DNA of 64,000 nucleotides from Heligmosomoides polygyrus polygyrus. Taxonomy: Eukaryota; Nematoda; Chromadorea; Rhabditida; Heligmosomidae. The translations under genes and the position numbers were made by a program. The stretch spans positions 28,769,899-28,833,898 of the forward strand of contig OX377205.1 of the NCBI GenBank assembly GCA_947396885.1, read 5' to 3'. Below, piece after piece: positions 30,191-41,400 of this stretch; within the stretch, counting starts at the first letter, position 1; each line of letters starts with the position of its first letter. The notes under the pieces were generated by a model, which did not search any database, was not told where the DNA came from, and saw nothing but the letters and a program-made list of their open reading frames with translations.

Positions 30191-31593
30191 ACAAATATTG
30201 TCGTTATAGCGACTCTGGTTACTGGTGGTCTAATCACATTTCTATTTCTATTCAATAAGCTCTGAAAATTCCGTCACTTCTGAGGGACTCATGAATTCGC
30301 GTTGAACACAGAGCAGCAACTGGCAAGTGAATCGACGCAGCTTCAGTACTCTCATCACACACTCTCAGTGGATCCGGAGTCTGACCGGACCTGGTGCGAG
30401 ACATTTCTTACCTAAAGGTCTCATCCACTGGCAACACACAACTGACCCAGCCAGTAGTCAGCAATTCCTCAGAGTGATACATTTTTGAGTCCTCTCGCCA
30501 AGAAAGGAGTTGCTTGTTTGAGAAAAATCTGAGTCGAGAATGCCAGAGCGGGTCAAAACTGCTTGACAAATCCGGAGAATATTCAGTCCCCGATTTAGCA
30601 TTTAAGTGAAAGCACCGAGAGACATCGAAATCAACCGGTGACGTGAAGGAAGGTTTGAAAAATGGCGACGCATTCTCTTGTTTGCAGCAGCAATACGATG
30701 CAATGCTCGGGCCCAACAGCCACACTACGACATTCTATGTAATATTGTTCATTCGTAGTAATGCAGTAAACAGTTTATGTTTCATACATTCATTATCACT
30801 CCATCACTTTTAGCTCAACAAACGCATCAATAAACAGCTGGCTGTGTAGAAACGAGAAGCTCTATTTAAAGCGAACCGAAGAATGCGAGAGAATGCGAAT
30901 TCATATATGAATGAAAATGTCATGCGTAATGTGCAGCCTAAAGTACTGATAGTCTTCAGCAAAACTTTTACAAACTTCACCCTTTATTTGATGTCAACCG
31001 CCTTATACCTATAACAGAATTACATGTAACATTAGCTGTTTTAAGTAAATAGTACAGTACAAAACATTTAAGCAAAGGATCCGTTCTAACAGACAGCACC
31101 GGTTGTATAACGCTTTCCATCACTGTCGCGAAGGCTGAAGGCTCGAAATCGAGTCCGGCCTGGCGGAAAAGTTTTCATCGCAACTGGTCATCTTTGTAAC
31201 CGTATAAACAAACGCAAAACCTACTAGAGGATGGGAACAAAAGCGACCTGAAATTAAAGGAACGCTACCTATTTGAGGGTGATATATACTGCCTCATAAC
31301 TGCCTTGCTGGTGAAGACTTCTGTGGTCACTAACAGCTCCAACGATACGGTTGCTCGATCTAAAGGACATGCCTCATTGTTCCAGTTTTCTCGCCTCTGT
31401 TGTTAGTTATTAAGTTCAACAGCCGCTTAGCGACGGCTTCTGTTCTGGTACTTCGGCATTTACTTTTCACTAGGATTAAGCAAGCGGTGGTTATGTAATG
31501 CAGTGCTCTTTACCCGACAGGATTTGCTCCTCATTGATGTGGCTTCGCTTGCTTAAAATGTGATCGCCATTTGCACTGCGACTGAGCGTCCAC
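30191..31593. other. Unassigned sequence
   Basis: No gene or element recognised. 31098-31175 has a B-box-like GGCTCGAAATCGAGTCC, a short palindrome, too weak to call a tRNA. Confidence 0.4.
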
Positions 31594-32968
31594 CAGGGAT
31601 GAGCGGATTGACCGTTATCCGTTATCCGGTTTACGGGGGTTCTAGCCTATCCGGATGGTTTTCGTTATTCGGTGCTTTTTGAGTCGGACAACTAACAACA
31701 ATTTAGCTGAATCTTAAATTTTGGACTATGAAGATCCTTCCTTCACCATCCTTCATCATTGGAGTGGTCGTCAGAAAAAACAGAAGTCATTCGAATCCAG
31801 ATGGGTTAGTTGACGCAGTTCCTCGCTTGGTTACATAGCTTTAAAGATACCTAATCTCCATCCCTTTGGAGTCGTTGAACCAGTACCATACATCTATGAA
31901 GCCGACTAAACATAGAATTGTTCATTCAAGTCCAAGAAGGCGCACAAACTGCTATCAGCGACGTAAGAAATGGAGGACTTGCTCTAGGAAGAATTTTTCC
32001 GCCGATCTTAACGAAGTATCATTTGTGGTTCCTCGATTGCAGTGTGTTCGATTTGATTACATGAGCTAAAGGTATTCTTTTAGCCATATGCTGCTGGAAT
32101 CATCAAACAATTACGGCAGCAATGAATACGAGCAAAACGGGAATAGGTTTAACCCAGATACATAGAGAGAGCGACTTCTTCACTAAAAATTTTAGCGAGG
32201 CAATTTGTTGCTACTACTAAATAAACTCATCATAGTGGGTGCTGCAAGACATGCAGATTCGTTCGATTTTGTTCCCAGTAGAACTCCTCAGTTACACAGG
32301 GAGCCACCACATTGTCGGGGTGCGTCAGATATTCCTGTCCTTCTTGATGTCATATCTCTTTGAATGTGTTTTTAGCCTACACAGTTGCTTGCAGTAGCTA
32401 GCCGATAGAAAGTTGGTATTTTCTCCATCCCCATGAATCCACACTTAACTGCCTTGGATCATAGAAACTATCGGGCGGTAACAAAGATAACGGTTCTTAT
32501 CCTGACGTAGGATCAAGATTCTTGTGTGTAGTTCATTCGGCTAGACGTCTCACACCTTCTTCATAACATGGAAAAGTCAAAGGACATTGAAATAATTGCT
32601 CTTCTAAAGACCATTCTGTTTTTCAGCAGCTTTAATTGGAAAAAAGAACTATGCGGCTGATAAATAAAGCAGTACAGGCAATCCTCTGGAAGCAGGCGAA
32701 AGGCGGGTACGCTTCTGTTCGTTTGTCTTCCTACTTATGTGCAGAAAATCCCATGGAGTGTCGTTAATGTGGCGACCGCACTGCGTTAAAAAACACGAAT
32801 ACAATGTCTAGGAATGGCTTACAAATTGAAAGTGCTTCAAATCCTGATCTGCTGTTGATTAACACGAGTTTTATTTTTGTTGTTTGCTCTAATCCATTTT
32901 TCCGTTATTCGGCTATTTTTGGGCAAAATTATCCGGGTTCCAAAATGTCGCTATCCGCTCATCCATGG
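31594..32968. mobile_element. TIR-bounded non-autonomous element candidate
   Basis: CAGGGATGAGCGGATTGACC at 31594 is matched by the reverse complement of 32948-32968 (CCATGGATGAGCGGATAGC) with a 12-base identical core GGATGAGCGGAT. Both ends continue into TTATCCG/CCGGATA-type subterminal repeats. A CAGGG terminus is common in hAT elements, but a clean 8-bp duplication is not visible. The 1.3-kb interior has no transposase. A similar terminus occurs at 61568. Confidence 0.4.
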
Positions 32969-34476
32969 TGACCGCCTACTAGAAAAGCGAAAACGTTCAA
33001 CCCGAAATAGTACAGGCACTCGATGGGAGCACATTCGAGTTACAAAACGATGAAACTGACGCTGAAACACTTCATCACTCTTCACCCTATAACAGATTCA
33101 CAGTAGTCTGTGGAGAATCACGAATTCCTTCAAGCCTTTTCTTTCACATTTCTGATACGTTTCGAGAGCCATAAACCGTGAGTTGATGTAGCCCAAGTAC
33201 TTTGTCGTCTTCAGGTTAGAAAGCAATTAGTGGCTCAATAGAATTAGAATTAGAAAGTAGAATTTTACACTGACACATTGTGACATACTGGGTGAGGGAG
33301 AGTATCTTCTTCATAAATGACTTTCTTTGAGGCGTATTTTTGCACGTTTCACCATACATCAAACGTGCACATTTTCCTGCCTGTTCTTCTTCTCTGTTAC
33401 TCGCTGGAAATTTCGACAATTAGATGCTTCGGACAGTTGTGATATATTTTCGAGATTGTTTTCGATCTATTATTTTCGGTGGCTAACGTAATTACTGCAA
33501 AAGAATCGCTGTGAAATAAAAACACATTTGCGGCATGTCTATTTCTATAACCTCTAGTGGAACTTCTTTCAGACTGCATTGCTGACTGAGAGTATTAAAA
33601 GTATGCACATTCGTAATGTCGGCAGAGTGCTCACAAGTTTTTGAGTTATCGAGTTTGTCCATTACCATTGAGAAGTTGCAAAGAGCAGGTTATTTTCTAT
33701 TATCCGAAAGCGATTCATGCGGTTTGTTTCTCGTTCGTTCGGAATGGTCTATTCTTTGCTCCTCTTTCATTTTCCTGTCAAGGAATTTCAATAAGAAACC
33801 GGAAAAAGAAGGCTTCACAAACATTGGGCTTCCCAGGTTCATCGATTACTAGCTACCCATCTTGGTTTGGGAGAAGAGACCACCGAGAAAAAGATTGCCC
33901 CTTTCTAAACTCCGCCCAGGCGCAGAAGCATTTAAGGCTGTCAGCTGTTTTGTAGAGGCCAAACCACCCGAAATTACCTCGCTATTGTGCGCATTTTTCA
34001 GAAGGATGGGTGGGAATGACGGCTTCTTTCCACATATCCTTATCGATACTGAATCATTTTAATTTTTCCACGTACACGAAGTGGGTGGAATTCACTCCAT
34101 AGCTGAATATCTCACTCTTTGAACAAGTTGCTTCAAGGAATCTCTTCTCATGGTCACACAGCTTCTACTGTGGACTTTGTTTTCTTTCCATAACGTTTAC
34201 CAAAGCAGTAAACAACTTTTTCTATTCCACAGCCTCCAGCACAGCTCAAACAACAAAGCCATCCCTGTCGCCCATATTTCATCATATCACACTGCATCGC
34301 TATGAAACAGCATATTTTTGGTAGCCACATCTTGTTTCTGGTTGCGGTGAGCAGTAATCTTCTTCTATCTATCGGGAAGTGAGAATTGAGAGTAACGTGA
34401 ATCTATTTTAAGGTTACCGTACTGCTCCACGGAGGAAACAGTCAGACAGTTGATCCCTGTAAGTAGCTTTTGATTT
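32969..34476. other. Unassigned sequence
   Basis: Overlapping short ORFs at 33616-34062 (plus strand) have no recognised domains and no consistent splice structure. Nothing else identified. Confidence 0.4.
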
Positions 34477-34531
34477 ACCAGACGTTCAACGGCCTGCCGG
34501 TCGCCAAACGTCTGGTTGGGGCTTCGCCCCA
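34477..34531 (+). repeat. Hairpin repeat, copy 1
   Basis: ACCAGACGTT ... AACGTCTGGT forms a 10-bp stem (34477-34486, 34507-34516). It is followed at once by a second hairpin TTGGGGC/GCCCCAA. The same unit occurs on the minus strand at about 39779-39826. Confidence 0.8.
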
Positions 34532-34639
34532 AACCCGGAGAATAGAGCACCTCGAACGCCTTCTTCTCTTTAGGCCTTCTTTCATTCATTTAAAAAACTA
34601 GTTTTGCTATATAGAATGGTATAGCGGAATAGGGCAAAA

Positions 34640-35125
34640 CAGGTCCATCACCTTCACTGGACCCCCTTAACTGCTCCCTTATCACTGGTTCCCCTTTATT
34701 GCCAGCCCTTTTCCGGTTCACCCTTCACTGGTCCCCCCCCTTTCGTCGGTCCCTACTACTGCTCCCACCTCCACTGGACCTCCCTTTACTGATCCCCTCT
34801 TCGCTGGTCATTCCCGATCCCCCATTACTGGTCCCAGCCTCACTGGTCCCTCTTTTATTCATCAACCCCTTTCCGGTTCCTCTTCACTGGACCCCTTCCC
34901 CTCCCCCATTCACCGTCCCCATTACTAGTACCTTCCTCACCGGTCCCTTCCCACCTTCACCTAGTTCCCTCTTTCACTGGTCAACCTTCTATCGTTCCCC
35001 CTTCACTGGACCCTTCCCCCACCTCACCGGTCCACCATTCACTGGACCACTCTCCATTCCTTCACCGGTTCCCCCTTCACTGGATCCCCCTCACCGGTCC
35101 CCATTGCTGGTCCCACTTTTACTGG
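34640..35125. repeat. Pyrimidine-rich degenerate tandem repeat
   Basis: Variants of TTCACTGGTCCCCC are repeated dozens of times with irregular spacing. This creates a spurious Pro/Leu-rich frame (34699-35319) that is not a gene. Confidence 0.9.
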
Positions 35126-35156
35126 TAAGACGTCGTCTGAATCCGGAATCCTCGCG

Positions 35157-35620
35157 CGATGTCGGTGACACCTCTTCCGAACCCGGACGGATGTTGAATA
35201 ACGCCGGTGACATGTGTTCTCAATCCGAACATGCTTTGCGCGACATTGGTGACACGTCATCTGAATCTGGAAGGTCCTTCGCGACATTGCTGACACGTCT
35301 TCTGAATTCAGGCACCTGATGAATGACGTCGGCGACATGTCTTCTCAAGTCGGACGTGGTTTGCGCGACATCGTTGACACGTCGTCTTAATCAGGACCCC
35401 CTAGCACGACATCGGTGACACGAGGTCTGTATCCGGAACCCCTAGCACGACATCGGTGACACGAGGTCTGAATCCGGACAGGCCTTTCGCGACATCGGTG
35501 ACACCTCCTCTGAACCCAGGCCCCTGATGAACGACGTCGGTGACGTCTTCTCAAGCCGGACATGCTTTGCGCGACATCATTCACACGTCGTCTGAACATG
35601 GACGCCTGTCGACAACTACA
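35157..35620. repeat. 41-42-bp minisatellite
   Basis: Units beginning CGACATCGGTGACACG occur at 35366, 35407, 35448, 35490 and 35532, spaced 41, 41, 42 and 42 bp. More divergent units lie upstream to about 35157, about eleven units in all. It directly follows the pyrimidine-rich repeat and is followed by poly-C (35641-35668) and (CA)n (35717-35740). Confidence 0.9.
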
Positions 35621-38231
35621 ACAGTTGACAACTGGTGACAACTACAACCCCCTTCCCCCCCCCCCCTTTCCTCATACTTCCTCCCAACACACTCCTTCAG
35701 CACTTCTGTGCAAATAAACACACACACTCACTCACACACAGACAAATGATCGTTCTCGCTTATATATAGTAGGATCCTGAGGAGTGGAAAGCAGACTTTA
35801 GTCCACTAATAAGGCGGCACTTTTACAAAACCTGGACTTGAAAAGTTCACAAGAGAAAAGGTTCAGTTTGCCCCATTTAGTCAGGCTTCATTCCTCCGCA
35901 ATGGATAAATATTTGTTCGGCTATGGCAAATCAGCAAGTCATCCTCTAGCTTGCTCCAGCAAGTTATTATTTGCCTATTTAAACTGCAGGTCCAATAGGG
36001 GCGCATCCAAAAGAGGTAGTTCTTCATTCTGGCGCTGTGACTGGCAGAGTTGGCGGAGGGTTATAGTCCCGTTTCTATCTTGGCGCACCAAAGGGCCGGG
36101 ATATCTTCTTCAAGGCAGCAATTTGACTCTCAGGGAGGTTTCTGGGAACCTGGCCCTCTCTATCGTTGCTGCTGACGTGGACGAACGGAAAGATCCCTAT
36201 AAATTATATTGAAAATTTTAAAATGAAGAATAAAAATTGTATTGGGTGAGGGCAAACCTGTTGGTTGCTAAGGCGTGGCTTTCACTACACCTTGATTCAT
36301 GTGCAACGATACACCTTGGAATGGTCAGCTCTCCTCTGGCGCTCTCGCATGAAGCCGATTCCAGGTCCTTGATTGGGTCTCCTACCCAGTTAAACCCTCA
36401 CTTCCATCCCTCCTGGGTCGCGAATTGGTATCAGTCTCGTCAGGGAATGGTAAAATACTGACTTGTCCATCGGCTGGCCACCGCAAGTCATTGTGTAGTT
36501 CAAAAGCGCATTCAAAATGTGTCCACGACATCCTATAAAAGTAGAATGCCAGGCGCATCTCAAATGGGAGTTCTTATTGCCGCCCTTTATCCTTTACCTT
36601 ATATCTTACTATATCCTTATACGTATCTTGCATTTGTTTAGGAAAAACTATATAATCTTTCTAATCTTATAATCTTTGAAACAGACACGCTGGAACAATG
36701 AAAAAGAACGGCGCTAGTTAATCTCTTCGCGGAACTAGCTTCGCTTTCAACTTCATGGAGGTATCTTGAATACGTATTTGGCCTATAAAATGACTTGTGG
36801 TGTCGAGCCGATGAATAAGCCAGTGTCTTAGCCTTCCCAGATAAGTCCGGTATCAGATCATCGATCCTGGATGTAGCTCCATCCAATAGGCTCGCGCTTT
36901 AGAATCCTCTAAACCAACCTAGGTTGTACGAATTTATCTAGTACCAAGCTCTAAAAATAGACCTTGTAGGTGCTGGCTTCACGAATGCGCTCAATTCCCT
37001 AAGAGAAGCCGTTGCAAAAGGTAGACCAGGATATGGCGCCCTTCCAGGATCGCATGCAATGTTCGCCTTGGTGGGTGTGATGTCTTCAACTCTTCAACTC
37101 ATTTATCGCTCTCTAATGTAGCTTAGTTCGTTACTATACATGATGATGCAAATTGCTCATGGTCATCCTGTACCTGAGATGGAATTCTTGTGCTAGTGTA
37201 GCGAAGAAGCTCTGTGGTATCATGTTAGCAACATCGTTTTTTTCGGCTTTAGCTCGAAAATTCTGCCGTTGACGTTGGCCTCAAACGACCTCTTTCGAAA
37301 TATGTATACACAAAAACCCCTCCTCAGCTTTCTGACGAAGAAAGCCATCACTTTCATGCCATTATCCAGTGACATCCGTCTTTTGAATCTCTGATCGTAG
37401 ACACACTCGTATACCCCGCCGATAAAAAAGAAGGTGCCAGTGTTTCAATTACTCTTGAACTCCATAGCGTTGAACACGCCGACGTTGTTGTTGCCCTAGT
37501 TAACATGAAAATGTTCGCATTAGACTCAGTGCAGGGCTTTCGTGAATCCTATGCTTAGTGTCGTCCATAGTCCTAACGGACCTAATCTGAGATCTTCTGC
37601 AGAACCCGAAGTGCGTTATGATCTGTCGAATGCTAAAATAGCAGGCCTTTTTGCAGCCGGTAACCAGATGTTCAGCTGTGTCGCTCTATTTGAATTGGGT
37701 CTCGATGTATCTTTTCGTCGTTGTCCAGCGTTTCCATAGCCTCCCTTGTCCTTGAGCATGTCTTGCGAGAGCTATTGGTTTAAAATTTTTACCAACAAGA
37801 CTTTTCCTTACGAATAGTTCCATTCCTTGTTGTCAGTCTTAAGAAGTCCCACAAGTCTCGACTAGGTCGCACAAAAATTCTCTTCACAAGCTTTTCGTGG
37901 AGAAACTCCGTAGAAATTATCCCTCTCACCGTACGGGTTGAGAGGTGTTGATATAATCGTGAACCTGTCAATACTCCTCGAATTTGGGTGATGGCCTGTC
38001 AATTTAGTGGTAACTGCCCACGATAAACATCAGAGGAAGAACTGGCTCACATATGCCGCAGCTGTCAAATAATACCTAACCGTCATCGATAGACAAACTC
38101 ACGATCAATTATGCATAGGTCAAAGCTTAACGGTTCCCAACCCACTGTTAAATAGTACTTTGGAGAAAGCACGGATGGAGTTTACCGAGATTTCACTTTA
38201 CTCGTTTGTCCGCTGGAAGGAATTGTTTTAG
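35621..38231. other. Unassigned sequence; missing 5' exons of the CAP gene may lie here
   Basis: No recognised element. Signal-peptide and N-terminal CAP exons would be expected upstream of 38352, but I could not identify them with splice-phase support. Frames at 35838-36212 and 36237-36461 have no family similarity. Confidence 0.35.
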
Positions 38232-38332
38232 GTGTGCGACGTTAATCTGGCTCAGATTGCAGCACTGAGCATACAACAATGCAGAAGGAACGATACACTC
38301 CCAGGAGAAGGGATGTCAATCAACTATTACTC
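38232..38332 (+). CDS. Possible additional CAP-gene exon
   Basis: Between TTTTAG and GTAAGT, one frame is open: VCDVNLAQIAALSIQQC..., ending INYYS. It resembles the Cys-bearing helix of CAP domains. It ends in phase 2, whereas the next exon (38352) needs phase 1, and only 19 bases separate them, too few for an intron. It is therefore either a decayed exon or part of an alternative or duplicated exon. Confidence 0.3.
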
Positions 38333-38351
38333 GTAAGTTAATTTGTTGCAG

Positions 38352-38442
38352 CTTCAGAGGCCGTGGATTGGTATGCAGAAAAGTGTGTGAACTCTTCTTG
38401 TCAGACAAAACGTGTGGGGCTTAATTTGCTTCCAATTCACAG
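38352..38442 (+). CDS. CAP gene exon (SEAVDWYAEKC)
   Basis: Acceptor TTGTTGCAG, donor CACAG|GTATAT. The exon starts with two bases of a split codon and ends in phase 2. It encodes SEAVDWYAEKCVNSSC and GLNLLPIH, compatible with the helix and Cys block of a CAP domain. Confidence 0.55.
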
Positions 38443-41400
38443 GTATATTTCTTTCCTTCAAAGCACTAGAAAATATTCGCGTGCTAACAAAACCCCTAAT
38501 TATGAAACATTTCGTAAAATGTTTGAGCTTAATTCACGGCAAACAAAAGAGCTAGCCGTCTCACTAACACCCACTTGTGGCATGAAGAAAATGAATTGAA
38601 TCACTTCTATCAGGACCATCACCCTGATTCCATACTGATACCTGCGTCCGGCTCATCTTGACGTACGGATGAGTAAGTGCAGATGAGTCCCTCGAGCTGT
38701 AAATGTTGCGCTCATTCGAACAGCGCTGGTTGTATAATGGCTCTTTTCGTACCGGCCTTCCAAAACCCGCCGTTGTCAAACCGAGGATGTTGACAAGATC
38801 TTGGGCATTGTTGAGAAAGCCGCTATGTTCTAATGGAACGGTGAAAAATTTGAACAGAGCACAAGTAAGGTGGAACAGCTAATACCTATGTATACTTTTT
38901 TGTTGGCGGCGATGTCGGCGACCGTGTTGAGCGGGTGCCACGCAGTACGTAGCAGCACGCGCTACACTGTCGCCGACGTCCCCAACAACAGCGTCGCTGA
39001 AGTATAACATAAGCTTAAATGAATAAATGAACCACGAACCGCTGGTGCCACTTAGGGGAAAACGGTATTTTTCCTCATTAGCATTCAACTTGTGCTGGGT
39101 TTCGGAAGACGTTGTGCCATGTGTGGTGAGATGCAGAAAACGTGTCACAGAAGTCGTGTCGTGTGTGTCGGAGCGTAGAAGACGTGTCATGTACGCCGTA
39201 GCAACGTCCTGACAAGTGCGTCGGGGCTCAGCAAATGCGTCGAAGACATCACGGAACTGGGTCGTGACGTCTGACGTTACACAGATCAGAGTTTGCGCAG
39301 CATGAGTTAGATTTTCAGAAGAGCTTTTAAAGGCTTCGTTCGGCGAGCATGAGCTTGTTCAGCCGTCACTCCGTTTCTCTGCCGGCACATGAGTAAGGAA
39401 GCTGTTGCGGGGATGGGGTAGAAGGAATGACTATAGGAATCGAAGAAGTATTACTTCCGGAGAACAGTAAACGATATCGACCGGTCGACCAATATCGATT
39501 GATTTTATTTATGCTTCTGCAGATAGAGCGCTTCAGATTGGCACTCAAACAAAATGGTTTTGTTTTTCGTAGAGAACGGGTGCTCCGGTGTATAAATCGC
39601 GTACATGCAATAGGGGGTGGACGGCCTCAAGAAGAACAGTTTTGAAGATTCCGCCCTACCATATCCTGCTGTACTATTCTATATAGATTGTTACTGATTT
39701 ACTGTAATGAAAGTACGTACATAAGGAGGTCTAAAGAAAAAAAGATGACGCTCGAGTTTTCAGATCTCGAAAGTTAGGGCCCCAACCAGACGTTTGGCAA
39801 CCGCTAGGCAGCTAAATGTCTGGTTTTATCAGAAAAAGCACAGGAAATGTGACGGAGTGATGACCTTAAAACAGTAAGCAAAGAGTGTTTTATAATCACT
39901 TTTTTAGTACCACACTGAAGAATATTAATTCAGTGAACAGTAAAGCCGTGTACCAGTGGTGTTCTGATTGAGAACTGACATTCGTGCTCTTTTTAGATCC
40001 CTTCAAGCGTTCCGGCCGTTGAGCTACGCCGAACTGGTTGTCAGTGCGATTAATGCGTGGAGAACCCCTGCGGTGCTCTTCGGTCTAGGCATTGGCGCCA
40101 ACTACACGGACCAGCGTCTCGAAACATTCGCAAATGTAAGCAGCTGAACGCTTACCCTTGAATCCATTTATTTGTCCAATTTCAGCTTTGATGGCGCAAA
40201 ACGTGGGGTAACGTTGATTTCTATGGAGATGTTCTCGCTTGAAATGATTCTGTTTATGTGATTCAATTCATTACGAGGCCATTAGAGCAAATTTCTTCAC
40301 CAAGAGCTTATCATCTTCACATACAGTGCGAAAAATGGTGTAGTTCGAAATCTACTTCATATTTCAAACAAACACAAGGTAGGCAAATAGGCGTTAGAAG
40401 CAAGAAAAATATGATGACGCTGAAGAGAGGAGCCTCTTCTTCGAGAACGGTTAGCGTCTGTTTTTCTCTTCTGGGATGATATGAGTCCTTGTGTTTTCTC
40501 GACATCCTGCGAAATCCTGTCGGTGACCGCTTTTGTCCAGAGGGTATCTACGAGGCTCATTACGTGGCCGTGCCACCTAATTTCCCACAACTTAGCCTGG
40601 TGACCAGCTTATCTGGTTTTCGAACATTGACGAATAACGAATAATAATAACAAACAACGAAAGCCTCCAATAAAGTGCTTCAAAAATTTAATTTATTTGT
40701 GACGGATGTGCCGACTTTCTGTGGCAGGATTGCTACAGAAGTTTATATTAGGACTGACGTTTCAAGTAGTCGACTTTCTCAGGGCCTCATATTATGGAAG
40801 GAAGCGAGCGCCTTCCATACCGCGACGGGAAGTATTCGAAGCGTTGGGTATAGCAAAAATCCTTCGTAACAAACTTAATAGGGAAAGAAGGCAGGCATCT
40901 GATTTGAAATAGACCGGGGTTCCAAAAAGCTCGAACATCAAATAATAACTTTTGTGTTTTTTATAGTTTATTTTACAAGGAAAATCCAGAAAAATCGGCA
41001 AAGTGCTGCAAGACAGAAAATTTTTAATATTCAGATGGTTTTCTACAAATCAGTTCGATTTGGATGTGCAGTCAACTCTTGCGCGGCATCAGGAGTAGTT
41101 CCAGCACTACAAGCAGCAGCTTGCGTATTCAACTCTGCGTACGTTTCGTTCGGACTCTATTTCATAAATTTCGTTTTATATCATCGTTATATTTCAAAGT
41201 GTTCAAACGGCTCAATTGACGCCTTATATAGTAGGGTGTCCCACACACACATGTTGCTTCAGACCAAAAAAATCAAATTCATACAAAGCAATTAATACCA
41301 AACTTAATCTGGTAATATATACTTCACAATCATAAACAACCTTTGTCCAACGTACACGAAAAAGATCCCGCCAATTTAATGTATCTCGCCATTAAAGAAA

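Noticed and set aside
31098..31175. tRNA gene
   Set aside because: Only a B-box-like palindrome; acceptor and anticodon arms do not form.
34699..35319. 206-codon Pro/Leu-rich frame
   Set aside because: Produced by a degenerate pyrimidine-rich tandem repeat and the start of a minisatellite. No domain, no splice signals.
35157..35620. CRISPR-like array
   Set aside because: Contiguous tandem units without unique spacers in a eukaryotic context.
39997..40191. Reading of this exon as a von Willebrand A domain end with a stop at 40189
   Set aside because: AVLFGLGIG looked vWA-like, but the exon joins in phase on both sides to CAP-type exons and supplies the expected CAP helix and Asn-rich loop.
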